A DNA stretch of 64,000 nt from Rhizobium terrae. GTDB lineage: Bacteria; Pseudomonadota; Alphaproteobacteria; Rhizobiales; Rhizobiaceae. The notes beneath the pieces are model-generated. The model was not told the DNA's origin and made no database searches. It worked only from the letters and a program-made list of their open reading frames with translations. A program made the translations under genes and the position numbers. Below are positions 1 to 7,862 of the stretch, in pieces. Positions within the stretch are counted from its first letter, which is position 1; the number at the start of each line of letters is the position of its first letter. Location of the stretch: the NCBI RefSeq assembly GCF_003425685.1, contig NZ_QJKM01000012.1:1-64000 (forward strand), written 5' to 3'.

Positions 1-57
1 CTCACCCTGCATCCCTCTCGACAATGCAGGATTCACCGAAATCTCAATCGTCATCTA

Positions 58-558
58 TTGCTCCTCTCAAAACAGAGGGGTCACTTCTTTATGCCGTCCG
101 GGGGTCAATTGTGCATGTCGCCCGACAAAAATGTCTCTACCGCGGGCTTGACGGAAGAGAATATCGCTATCGGCGATGTATTCAGGCTGGGGTCGGCTGT
201 CCTTGAGGTCAGCCAGGGCCGCCAGCCCTGTTGGCGGCTGAACGAGCGCTTCGGCAGAAAAATGATGGCGCGCCATGTTCAGTCGACGGGCAGAACCGGG
301 TGGTATTATCGCGTGCTTCAGCCTGGAACGGTGGAAATCGGAGATGGCCTCATGCGAATCGAGCGTCTCACGCCGGACTGGACGATTGCCCGCATCTGGC
401 GGTGCTTCTACATAGATACGCTCAATCGTGACGAACTCGCCGGGATTGCCGGCCTCGCCCGCTTGGCGGCGGGTTGGCGCGCCTACGCTGCCAACCGTCT
501 TGCCAGCAGCAGGATCGAAGACTGGACCAGACGCCTCGACGGCCAGGAGACAATATGA
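58..558 (+). CDS. MOSC-domain protein (YiiM-like), N-terminally truncated
   Basis: The product matches the C-terminal two thirds of YiiM-type MOSC proteins, which bind molybdenum cofactor or act in 6-hydroxylaminopurine detoxification. From about residue 24 it has the family stretch NVSTAGLTEENIAIGDVFRLG, the conserved cysteine in RQPCWRL, the block TGRTGWYYRVL and the C-terminal IEDWTRRLDG. The usual 60-70 residue N-terminal part with the GGP..A and FGEN segments is missing: the frame is open to the window edge but upstream codons do not resemble the family. It is probably a remnant made by a rearrangement. Its stop overlaps the next gene's start (ATGA), so the two were or are co-transcribed. 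Confidence 0.7.
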   Translation: MLLSKQRGHFFMPSGGQLCMSPDKNVSTAGLTEENIAIGDVFRLGSAVLEVSQGRQPCWRLNERFGRKMMARHVQSTGRTGWYYRVLQPGTVEIGDGLMRIERLTPDWTIARIWRCFYIDTLNRDELAGIAGLARLAAGWRAYAANRLASSRIEDWTRRLDGQETI

Positions 559-1028
559 AGCCGGACACGATGCGAATTCGGGCGGCCGAGAGCGGAGACG
601 TGATCGCCATCAGCGAGATGCTGCAGCAACTGGTTGCTGTCGGCAAGCGCTCGTCTCCGATCGATCCGGATTTCGTGACGGACACTTACATCCACAATCC
701 CCACGGGATCTTGTGCTCACTGGCCGAAGATGATGACGGCCAGCTGCTTGGTTTTCAGTCGCTGATCCGGGCGCATGAAGACAATCGATACGGAACGCCG
801 GTAGGATGGGGCATCATTGGCACCCATGTCTCTCCTCTCGCTGCCCGTCGGGGCGTCGGCTCCCGGCTGTTTGAAACCATCGTGGCAGCAGCGGTCGGGG
901 CTGGGCTGGACAAGATCGAGGCCTTCATTACGTCGACCAATCTCGAAGCCCAGGCCTTTTACGAGAAGATCGGGTTTCGAACTCACCGCATCGCCGACGG
1001 TGCGGTATGCAAGGTCTGGTCGACATGA
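555..1028 (+). CDS. GNAT-family N-acetyltransferase
   Basis: A 157-residue protein with the GNAT fold. The acetyl-CoA binding loop is seen as SPLAARRGVGSRL (R/Q-x-x-G-x-G/A type), followed by a helix and the C-terminal block AFYEKIGFRTHRI, typical of motif B. The ATG at 555 overlaps the stop of the truncated MOSC gene by ATGA; a longer upstream frame exists but lies inside the MOSC gene, so the internal start is preferred. Substrate is unknown; small-molecule or antibiotic acetylation are both possible. It stands alone after the remnant, with no further gene in the same transcript for about 240 bp. Confidence 0.85.
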   Translation: MKPDTMRIRAAESGDVIAISEMLQQLVAVGKRSSPIDPDFVTDTYIHNPHGILCSLAEDDDGQLLGFQSLIRAHEDNRYGTPVGWGIIGTHVSPLAARRGVGSRLFETIVAAAVGAGLDKIEAFITSTNLEAQAFYEKIGFRTHRIADGAVCKVWST

Positions 1029-1320
1029 AAACTCTACAGCCGAGACGGCGGCTAACTCTGCGCTTAGATCTTCAACAAAGCGACGAATGTGCCATCCAGT
1101 GCGTCAGACATGGCTTTGGATCATCAGCCTGCGCCGGGCGCTCTGAACACCCCCTCATCTGAGATCAAGAACTGAGATCTATATCAGGAGTTGACGGCGC
1201 ACCGTTCGAATGCCGTCAGCCCCCTATGTTGCCACTCAATTGCGCCGAGTACATAAGGAAAGGCTTAATGGAGCCGTGTTACCGTCGCTCGGTCGCCGAT
1301 GAATGGCGTGAGCCGCTGCC
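1029..1320. other. Intergenic region before GGDEF-EAL gene
   Basis: About 290 bp between the acetyltransferase and the cyclic-di-GMP gene. The only structure I can support is a short leader reading frame at its 3' end, listed separately. No convincing sigma-70 promoter or terminator was recognised. Confidence 0.5.
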
Positions 1321-1324
1321 ATGA
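1268..1324 (+). CDS. 18-residue leader ORF coupled to GGDEF-EAL gene
   Basis: An ATG at 1268 is preceded by a good Shine-Dalgarno sequence (AAGGAAAGG, about 5 nt away) and encodes an 18-residue peptide, MEPCYRRSVADEWREPLP. Its TGA overlaps the ATG of the GGDEF-EAL gene (CCATGA). The downstream gene has no visible ribosome binding site of its own, so translation through this leader probably delivers ribosomes to it. This is inference from layout; the peptide itself has no recognised homology. Confidence 0.4.
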   Translation: MEPCYRRSVADEWREPLP

Positions 1325-2877
1325 CCGCAGCCTCGACGGTGTGTTGTATGGCGTTCTTTCGTACCAGGGCTGGCTGGCAAGCCTCGATCATTCTCTTCTG
1401 TGGAACTGCCGTTCTTGTTTTCGCGCACGGAACGGATGCCCATGAGAGAATCCTAATTTTCCTTCATCGCTACGAAGCCTTTGAACTGGACGAGTTGCTC
1501 CTCGCTCTCGATGTCGTCGGCCTGATGAGCATCGTTTACGCATGTCTCCGATTGTTGGACCTGCGGCAGGAAAAACGGCGACGTGACCACGCGGAAGCGC
1601 GCGCCGATTGGATGGCGCGGCATGACGCCTTGACCGGGCTTTACAACCGCCACGCCCTTTCGGAGCGGCTGGAAATTCTGCGGCAAAAGCGGAATCAGCG
1701 TTTCGGCATCATCCTTCTGGATCTCGACGGGTTCAAGAAAATCAACGATGCTTTCGGGCACGCCGCCGGAGATTGCGTGCTGCAGGAAGTTGCGTCCCGC
1801 ATCACCTCGTTGACCGCGGCGGGTGACACATTTCGCTTTGGCGGTGACGAGTTCGTCGTCATCATACCCGAACCGTCGAAGCTCGTAGAAACAGCTCAGC
1901 AGATCGTTTCCGCGCTTTGCGTACCGATCGCGTTCAACGGTATCGTGCTCGATATCGGAGCCAGTGCCGGGTTTGCGGAACACCCGAAGAACGCACCGAC
2001 GCCGGCGGAATGTCTGACAAACGCGGATGCGGCAATGTATGCGGCGAAGGCTTCGGGGCGAGGTCGCGTCTATGCCTATGACCAATCCATGCAGGAGCGT
2101 CAGTTCGCAAAGGCCCGTTTGGAGCACTCGCTGCGAGAGGCGCTCCGCGCGGGCGAAATCAAACCTTATTATCAGCCCATTTTGGATCTTCAGACCGGAG
2201 CCGTCATGGCGTTCGAAGCCCTGGCACGGTGGGAGCAGGCTCCGGGAAAGTTCGTGCCTCCATCTGAATTCATATCGATTGCCGAGGACATGGGGCTTAT
2301 CGTCGAACTGACGGACCAGTTATTGCGCATGGCCTGCCGAGACGCTCTTCACTGGCCGGAGCACGTCATTCTCTCATTTAACATTTCGCCGACGCAGCTT
2401 CAGGAACGCGGTTTGGGTCTCAGAATACTCAATATCCTCATGGAAGCGGGGCTCACTCCGAACCGGCTCGAGATCGAAATCACCGAGACGGCACTGGTCC
2501 ACGAATTGGAAACGGCTGCTCTGATCCTGAACGACCTCCACGAGGGTGGGATCAGGATTGCCCTGGATGACTTCGGAACCGGATATTCCAGCCTGGCGCA
2601 GCTTTCAAACTTCCAGTTCGACAAGATCAAGATCGATCGCAGCTTCGTCTCCTCTTTTCAAGATCAGGAGAAGCAGGAGAAAATCGTCAAAGCCATTGTC
2701 GGTTTGGGAATTGGACTTGATGTTCCGACAACCGCTGAGGGCATCGAAACACCGGAGCAGCTTAGGTCGCTCATCGAGATGGGTTGCAGATTCGGTCAGG
2801 GATATCTTTTCGGAAAAGCGGTGCCCGCACACGAGATTCCAGAAGCCGTCCTGCAAATTCGCAGCGCCGTCGTCTAA
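1321..2877 (+). CDS. GGDEF-EAL cyclic-di-GMP cyclase/phosphodiesterase
   Basis: A 518-residue membrane-anchored regulator of cyclic-di-GMP. Two hydrophobic segments (about residues 22-36 and 58-77) are followed by a short charged linker, a GGDEF domain (intact GGDEF at 174-178) and an EAL domain (EAL at 299-301, then NISPTQL, EITET, DDFGTGYSS at 416-423, KIDRSF, AEGIET and QGYLFGKA). All catalytic signatures of both domains look intact. No RxxD inhibitory site is seen five residues before GGDEF, so product inhibition may be absent. The start lacks a Shine-Dalgarno sequence and overlaps the stop of a leader ORF. Which activity dominates cannot be read from sequence. Confidence 0.9.
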   Translation: MTAASTVCCMAFFRTRAGWQASIILFCGTAVLVFAHGTDAHERILIFLHRYEAFELDELLLALDVVGLMSIVYACLRLLDLRQEKRRRDHAEARADWMARHDALTGLYNRHALSERLEILRQKRNQRFGIILLDLDGFKKINDAFGHAAGDCVLQEVASRITSLTAAGDTFRFGGDEFVVIIPEPSKLVETAQQIVSALCVPIAFNGIVLDIGASAGFAEHPKNAPTPAECLTNADAAMYAAKASGRGRVYAYDQSMQERQFAKARLEHSLREALRAGEIKPYYQPILDLQTGAVMAFEALARWEQAPGKFVPPSEFISIAEDMGLIVELTDQLLRMACRDALHWPEHVILSFNISPTQLQERGLGLRILNILMEAGLTPNRLEIEITETALVHELETAALILNDLHEGGIRIALDDFGTGYSSLAQLSNFQFDKIKIDRSFVSSFQDQEKQEKIVKAIVGLGIGLDVPTTAEGIETPEQLRSLIEMGCRFGQGYLFGKAVPAHEIPEAVLQIRSAVV

Positions 2878-2883
2878 TCGACA

Positions 2884-2905
2884 GCAGTACTCGCTCCCGT
2901 ACTGC
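2884..2905. other. Small hairpin after the GGDEF-EAL gene
   Basis: Inverted repeat GCAGTAC-N8-GTACTGC just after the stop codon. It lacks a T-run, so it may be a 3' mRNA-stabilising hairpin, not a true intrinsic terminator. Confidence 0.3.
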
Positions 2906-3009
2906 GCCTGTCTGCAGCCGGGAATCCTCAAGCGATTGGGTCCACCGCCGCCATGCAAGCGGTGAGCATCGTGAAACGATGTCACGCTGGGTTCGGATTG
3001 CCTTACGGA

Positions 3010-3456
3010 TTAGAGCATCGCGCCACCGGTTTGGGAATGTTCGCCGCCCGGTCGTGATATTCCGGAGAGTGCCGATCCAGCCGCACCGTTACCGGATGTC
3101 ACGGCGATGTCTCCGAGTGAGAGAATGCCGACAAGCCGCTTGTCTCGATTGACCACCGGCAGACGACGGATTTGCTGATCGCCGAGATTCTGCAGCACGT
3201 GATCCACATCCTCGTCTTCAAAACAGTATTTCACTTCGGCGGTCATAATATCTGCGATCTTCACCTCGGGTCCCTTGCCGCGGGCGACGGCTCGGACAGC
3301 AATGTCCCTGTCGGTGATCATTCCAACCAGACGATCATTGTCGCCGACAGGAACCACGCCGGCATCGATTTCGGCCATAATGGTCGCGGCATCCTGGATT
3401 GACTGTTCGGGACGCGCAAGGCGAACGTCGCGTGTCATAGCTTCACTGACTTGCAT
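3010..3456 (-). CDS. CBS-domain pair protein
   Basis: A 148-residue protein consisting of two CBS domains in tandem (about residues 7-60 and 72-125), seen in repeats of the form D..VG..TDRDIA and RRLPVV.....VGILSLGDIA. Such stand-alone Bateman modules bind adenosine nucleotides and sense energy or stress. The C-terminal tail after residue 122 is glycine/serine-rich and probably disordered. The start is supported by GGAGG eight nucleotides upstream of the ATG. It is a single-gene unit divergent from the nuoB remnant. Confidence 0.88.
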   Translation of the reverse strand: MQVSEAMTRDVRLARPEQSIQDAATIMAEIDAGVVPVGDNDRLVGMITDRDIAVRAVARGKGPEVKIADIMTAEVKYCFEDEDVDHVLQNLGDQQIRRLPVVNRDKRLVGILSLGDIAVTSGNGAAGSALSGISRPGGEHSQTGGAML

Positions 3457-3563
3457 GATGGGTCCTCCATTGGCTGATTACGGCAATCGAACTTTCGGGC
3501 TGAACCATTGTTCCCCTTTGGTTGTCGTTTTGACTTCTTAGCTGCCTTCGCAACACGGCGGCG

Positions 3564-4034
3564 ATGAAATCTCCGGCACGATCTTTCCACGACCTGATTA
3601 CGTGGGCGCGAACCGGGTCGCTCATGTGGATGACCTTTGGTCTGGCCTGCTGCGCAATCGAAATGATGCAGGTTGCCATGCCGCGCTACGACATGGAGCG
3701 GTTCGTCGTGGCGCCGAGAGCAAGCCCTCGGCAATCCGATGTGATGATCGTTGCCGGAACGGTCTGCAACAAGATGGCGCCGGCGCTGCGTAAAGTCTAC
3801 GATCAGATGCCGCAACCTCGCTAGGTGATCTCGATGGGCTCGTGCGCCGCCGGCGGCGGCTATTATCACTACTCCTATTCGGTGGTGCGCGGCTGCGATC
3901 GCATAATCCCGATCGACATCTATGTTCCCGGATGCCCACCGACCGCAGAGGCGCTGCTTCATGGTGTCATGCTTCTGCAAAAAAGATCAGGCGAAGCGGT
4001 TCGATCGAGCGTTGAGGAAAACACTGCCTCTTGA
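3564..4034 (+). pseudogene. nuoB: nuoB remnant with in-frame amber codon
   Basis: The frame encodes most of NADH-quinone oxidoreductase subunit [24 protein letters not shown], the [14 protein letters not shown] segment, [14 protein letters not shown], then [15 protein letters not shown] and [16 protein letters not shown] at 3822-3824 replaces the aromatic residue normally after P-x-P-R, splitting the frame. The four cluster-binding cysteines (CC, GSC, PGC) are still encoded. The usual N-terminal 40-50 residues are missing and the C-terminus diverges after LLQK. No other nuo gene is nearby. Plasmid-borne second nuo copies exist in some rhizobia, so this is probably a leftover of such an operon. 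Confidence 0.85.
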
Positions 4035-4360
4035 GCAATCCGCCACAGACTCAGTGGCCGCAATCATAGCTTTCGCCGATGTTGATGACGTGAAATATTC
4101 CGAGTTCCAGCGTCGTTGAGATGTGCTGCAGCGTCACGGAAACTCACTCAAACGCGCGGCAGAGGCCCGGCGATCCCCTTTTGCCAGGCCTCTTGCACCT
4201 GGAACAACTCTTGCGACGTCAATGTTTGGAAGGAACTGCTGCAAATTCCCTTCCATAAGCCACAGTCGGAGACCGGTCTCGCTTTACTGTGGGCACGCCA
4301 GCCATCTTGAGCAACGAGCCGGGCAGCAGGCAACGATGAAGCAATAGCTTAGTGAAAGCG
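4035..4360. other. Gene-free stretch between nuoB remnant and DUF982-like gene
   Basis: About 325 bp. Short frames exist on both strands, but none has recognisable motifs or a good ribosome binding site. Nothing else was seen in it. Confidence 0.5.
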
Positions 4361-4657
4361 TTAAGCACCGCCGATGTTGCGGTCGTTGGCGCCCTGCGAG
4401 AGGAACGGGATGTCCTCGATAGAGGCCAGCATGTCGTTCTTCCTGAGAAACCGTTCGAAGTTATCCCTCACGGCATCCAGCGGAAACTTGCCAACTGCGG
4501 CATCTCTGCAGGCCCGCAGCATCGTGTCGTGCGCGACGCCTCGCTTTTCCTCCGGCCATTCCTCAAGGAAATCGAAGATGTCGTCAAGGCACCCTATTTC
4601 CTGGATGAAGTGCTTCTTTTTAACGAAAAGAGGGCGGTCAAACATGTCTCTTGTCAT
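4361..4657 (-). CDS. DUF982-like small protein
   Basis: A 98-residue protein resembling the small DUF982 family common in Rhizobiales, often in many copies on plasmids. The characteristic pattern is visible: an N-terminal strand (RPLFVKKKHFIQEIGCL), a helix ending in WPEEKRG, then a helix with A..AC.DAA.GK and a closing helix. Function unknown. The start at 4657 is chosen because GAAGGAGG lies just upstream; a longer frame to 4747 has no such site. The gene abuts the decayed gene upstream and may use its former promoter. Confidence 0.7.
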   Translation of the reverse strand: MTRDMFDRPLFVKKKHFIQEIGCLDDIFDFLEEWPEEKRGVAHDTMLRACRDAAVGKFPLDAVRDNFERFLRKNDMLASIEDIPFLSQGANDRNIGGA

Positions 4658-4668
4658 TGCTTCCTCCT

Positions 4669-5138
4669 TCACTTGGAATGCCGATGCCCAAAATTTAGAA
4701 AACGTATTCTTCTCCGCAAGAGGCTGAAACTCGCGACTCTTCTCCAAATCACGCCGCGCCCGGGCAGGACGAAGGCAGAATGGATCGCCTTTGCGATCGC
4801 AATTCCCCTCGCTCGATAGTACAGCTTGATATCGCCCAGTCTGGCGAGCGCGAACAGCTACATGGCGAGATAATGAAAATACTGACCATCCCGGTCTTCC
4901 GCTTCTCCGATACGATAGCCACGCGGTCGTCCCTGCACGCGGTCGACTTCCGCGACCAGTTCTTCGGCCGCATCAGCCAGCGCTCTTCGCCCCTCTCTTC
5001 ATAAAGCGACAAATAGAGCACGACGCCAAAGGCGTCGGTCCAGAGATAGCGTAACCCGTTCGGCCAGATGCCCTCGGTGCGCATCCAGTCGATCTTGGTC
5101 AGGATATAATCGACGTCGCGAAGCATCGCTCTATTCAC
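4669..5138 (-). pseudogene. Frameshifted and amber-interrupted remnant, function unclear
   Basis: The first 50 residues (IDWMRTEGIWPNGLRYLWTDAFG, VVLYLSLYEERGE) are followed by a one-base loss near 4985. In the shifted frame the protein continues coherently: RALADAAEELVAEVDRV, GRPRGYRIGEAEDRDGQYF and HYLAM, then a TAG at 4858-4860 where a tryptophan is expected, then LFALARLGD and a short tail. The reading frame ends far too early for this type of all-helical protein, which from memory resembles six-hairpin glycosidase-like hypothetical proteins (weak). It overlaps the end of the upstream gene by 8 bp, so it was once its operon partner. Confidence 0.6.
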
Positions 5139-7125
5139 CGAACGGATACGTTTCCGGCATGCCGCGATGGTGCTCAGGCCCGAGCGGCGTCACCGCCTGG
5201 GTCTCATCGAACCAAATATAGGCATCGAATTGCTCGGGAAGGATCGCCTGACTGTAGTGGCTCCACAGCTCTGTGTCGGGCCTGTAGATGACGCCGATGA
5301 AGCGCTCAAGCCGCGGCTCCGAGAGGCGACGTCTCAGCGGCTCGTGCTGGCCGGGCGAAAGGTCAAGCAGGAACGGGGTCTTGCCCGCCTCATGGCACAT
5401 CCGCTCGTAGCTATCCCGGCGCGAGGGATTGATACGCATGACTTCCATATCCCCGTCCCAGTCGTTCGCGGCAGCCACCGTGCCAGTATGGGTGCCAAAA
5501 CCGATGAGAACCGCCTCGTCTCCGAAGGCCTCGCGGCAGAGCTGGCCGATGTTGAGTTCGTCACGCGTTGCGCCCATATCGGTAAAGCGTGCGTCGCCGA
5601 TGTGACTGTTGTGCGCCCACACGATCGCCTTGGCATCCGGCCCCCTGGCATCAAGAAGATGCCGCAACGTTTCGAACATGTGGGTGTCACGCAGGTTCCA
5701 GCTTTCCGCTCCGCCATAATACATGATGCGATAGTAACGCTCCGCGAATGCAATCAGCCGAGCGTTCTGGGCGGCATCGAGGAAGGCATCGCCGTCGTTC
5801 CCGGCATAGTCCAGCCGCCTGCGTAAGAGCTCCTGACATTGGTCGATCACCGCCTGCTCGCATTCAGCATAACCGCGGCTGAGCGCCGCCCGGCCATAGG
5901 TTGCGGGGTTCTTCTGCCAAGGCGTCAGACAACCATAGCGCTCGCGCGCGACCGCTGCCGCCTGCGGATCGACCCGATCCAGATAGTCCAGCACCGCACC
6001 GATAGAACCGGACATGTTGTAGATGTCGAGCCCGTAGAAGCCGGCGCGATCCTCCATGGCGCCGATTCCCATATTATGCTTGCGCATCCATTCGATCAGC
6101 GCCTGGATCTCCGTGTTGCGCCACATCCAGGTCGGGAAGCGCTGGAACGGTGGCTCGTCACGTTCCGACGCCGGTCTGTGTCGAACGTACCGATCAACCC
6201 TAGCCGCATCCGGCCAATCCGCCTCGACCGCGACAATTGTATATCCCCGATGGACGATCAGGTGACGCGTGATCGCGGCACGGGCTCGATAGAACTCGGC
6301 GGTCCCGTGGCTCGCCTCCCCCAGTAAAACCAGGCGTCGGTCGCCGAAGCGGTCGAACAGGCGGCCGAAAGCTGGATCGTCGAAATCCGGCAGGTCTTCG
6401 GCCGCTTCGGCAATCATTGTCGGCAGGCTCTGCTTGCGAGAAACGCCCGGCTTGTGATTGCTCGCCGAGCGCCGGCCGTCCTCAACCCAGCCCTGCTCGC
6501 CAATGAGCGGCACGAACATCACAGCCCCGAGATCCGATTCCTCATAGCTGGTCGCTGTGCGACGGATAATCTTGCAGAGCGTCTGGCTTCGTTCTTCTCC
6601 CACAGGGATAACAAGCCGCCCGCCGATCACAAGTTGCTCCTTCAGCGCTTCCGGCACCACAGGGCCGCCCGCCGCCACCAGAATGGCGTCGAACGGCGCT
6701 TGCTCGGGAAGTCCCCGGGTGCCGTCGCCGGCAAGCACCTCCACATTGCCATAGCCGAGATCAGCTACGCGCTGCCCTGCCGATGCGGCCAAGGCTTCGT
6801 GGCGCTCGATCGCATAGACGTGCTCCGCGATCTGGCCGATCACCGCGGCCGCGTAGCCGGAACCTGCTCCGACCTCAAGCACACGATCGCCCTGGCGCAC
6901 CTCCGCCGCCTCGATCATCGCAGCAACGATATAGGGTTGCGAAATAGTCTGCCCCTCCTCTATGGGAAGAGGCGCATCCTCATAGGCGAATTCAGTCATG
7001 CCCTCGGCGACGAAGCGCTCTCTCGGCACGGCACGCATCGCATTCAGAACATGATCATCCCGTATCCCGCGCCGCCTTATATGCACCTCGACCATATCAT
7101 CGCGCATGCGCTGGTAGTCCGCCAT
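5131..7125 (-). CDS. Fusion: protein-L-isoaspartate methyltransferase + erythromycin-esterase-like domain
   Basis: A 664-residue two-domain protein. Residues 1-210 are a protein-L-isoaspartate O-methyltransferase, which repairs damaged aspartyl residues with SAM: substrate motif ISQPYIVA at 61-68, SAM motif VLEVGAGSGYAA at 82-93 and the late motif GRLVIPVG. After a linker (about 215-240), residues 250-664 are an EreA-like esterase domain with GEASHGTAEF at 269-278, VEADWPDA, MEDRAGFYGLD and VWAHNSHIGDAR, which supply the proposed catalytic Glu/His residues. Methyltransferase/Ere fusions occur in several soil proteobacteria; the esterase substrate is unknown, and macrolide resistance should not be assumed. 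The start has GAAGAGGAAG upstream. Confidence 0.88.
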   Translation of the reverse strand: MADYQRMRDDMVEVHIRRRGIRDDHVLNAMRAVPRERFVAEGMTEFAYEDAPLPIEEGQTISQPYIVAAMIEAAEVRQGDRVLEVGAGSGYAAAVIGQIAEHVYAIERHEALAASAGQRVADLGYGNVEVLAGDGTRGLPEQAPFDAILVAAGGPVVPEALKEQLVIGGRLVIPVGEERSQTLCKIIRRTATSYEESDLGAVMFVPLIGEQGWVEDGRRSASNHKPGVSRKQSLPTMIAEAAEDLPDFDDPAFGRLFDRFGDRRLVLLGEASHGTAEFYRARAAITRHLIVHRGYTIVAVEADWPDAARVDRYVRHRPASERDEPPFQRFPTWMWRNTEIQALIEWMRKHNMGIGAMEDRAGFYGLDIYNMSGSIGAVLDYLDRVDPQAAAVARERYGCLTPWQKNPATYGRAALSRGYAECEQAVIDQCQELLRRRLDYAGNDGDAFLDAAQNARLIAFAERYYRIMYYGGAESWNLRDTHMFETLRHLLDARGPDAKAIVWAHNSHIGDARFTDMGATRDELNIGQLCREAFGDEAVLIGFGTHTGTVAAANDWDGDMEVMRINPSRRDSYERMCHEAGKTPFLLDLSPGQHEPLRRRLSEPRLERFIGVIYRPDTELWSHYSQAILPEQFDAYIWFDETQAVTPLGPEHHRGMPETYPFGE

Positions 7126-7229
7126 CCTGGCTTCCTCTTCTCGTGCTCACCTCCCGTTCCGGTCAGCAGGCAGGGACGAATTCGGCCGAGGCGGATCAAG
7201 TCTTGGTCAGCGACGTTGCCGCTCGGGGA

Positions 7230-7379
7230 TCATTTTTCGTCCTTCATGATCTTCTCGGTCGCCCAGGCAGCTTTTTCCCGGGCCGCCTCCCGTTCCTTAC
7301 GGCTCCGCTCCGTATCAGCGGACCTTGCGTCATCCGTCCCCGGCTCCGGCGGAATACGTCGTTCCTCCTTCTCTTGCAT
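7230..7379 (-). CDS. Small highly charged protein (49 aa)
   Basis: A short frame of 49 residues rich in Glu, Lys and Arg (MQEKEERRIPPEPGTDD..., ending AAWATEKIMKDEK), preceded by GAGGAGATCTGC directly before the ATG, which is a strong ribosome binding site. It lies just upstream of the methyltransferase/esterase fusion on the same strand. Similar tiny charged proteins are common in Rhizobiales; no function is assigned. Confidence 0.5.
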   Translation of the reverse strand: MQEKEERRIPPEPGTDDARSADTERSRKEREAAREKAAWATEKIMKDEK

Positions 7380-7610
7380 GCAGATCTCCTCAGGCGTCGA
7401 CTATCTATTGATTCGATGGACTCGTTCTGGCCTCCTCAACGGAGGCATCGCCTACCCTATGGTTCTGGAAATCCTCCATCAGCTCGCGCGGCCAAAGCTA
7501 AATCCATCACCAGCATCGTTGCGATGTAGCAATTCCTGCTGGTCACCGAGTATGTTCAGCCCGTGTCAAGGGCCGGTCTAACCCCCTTGCCGACGAAGAT
7601 CGGGAAGAAC

Positions 7611-7862
7611 TCAGCATCGATCGACATAGCGGTTTCCGTTGCGGTCGCGGTAATAGCAGCGGCCGGGTTGCCCAGCGACATTCCCGATCAAGGCGCCGGA
7701 TACGCCACCCACGACCGCACCAACTGCGGCGCCGCGAACATTCCCCGTTGCTGCGCCGCCGATGACGGCACCCGTGGCGGCGCCGATCCCAGCACCCTGT
7801 TCTGTCGAAGTGCAAGCTGTCAGGCACAACCCTACACACCCGATGACGATAAGCTTCTTCAT
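7611..7862 (-). CDS. Glycine-zipper outer-membrane lipoprotein
   Basis: An 83-residue protein with a lipoprotein signal: a basic start (MKK), a hydrophobic core and the lipobox LTAC, giving Cys17 as the lipidated residue. The mature part holds a glycine-zipper region with repeated GAxxGG units (GAGIGAATGAVIGG, GAAVGAVVGG) and ends in CYYRDRNGNRYVDRC, a short cysteine-flanked motif seen in many rhizobial YMGG-like small lipoproteins. The start at 7862 is preceded by CGGAGGTT. It is monocistronic; a role in envelope stability is inferred only from the family. Confidence 0.8.
   Translation of the reverse strand: MKKLIVIGCVGLCLTACTSTEQGAGIGAATGAVIGGAATGNVRGAAVGAVVGGVSGALIGNVAGQPGRCYYRDRNGNRYVDRC

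Noticed and set aside
3822-3824. Pyrrolysine or read-through decoding of the nuoB amber codon
   Set aside because: Nothing in the window suggests amber decoding, and the gene is also truncated and isolated.
5131-6420. Reading the Ere-like domain as a macrolide-resistance gene
   Set aside because: It is fused to a housekeeping repair methyltransferase, and Ere-like folds have many unrelated substrates.
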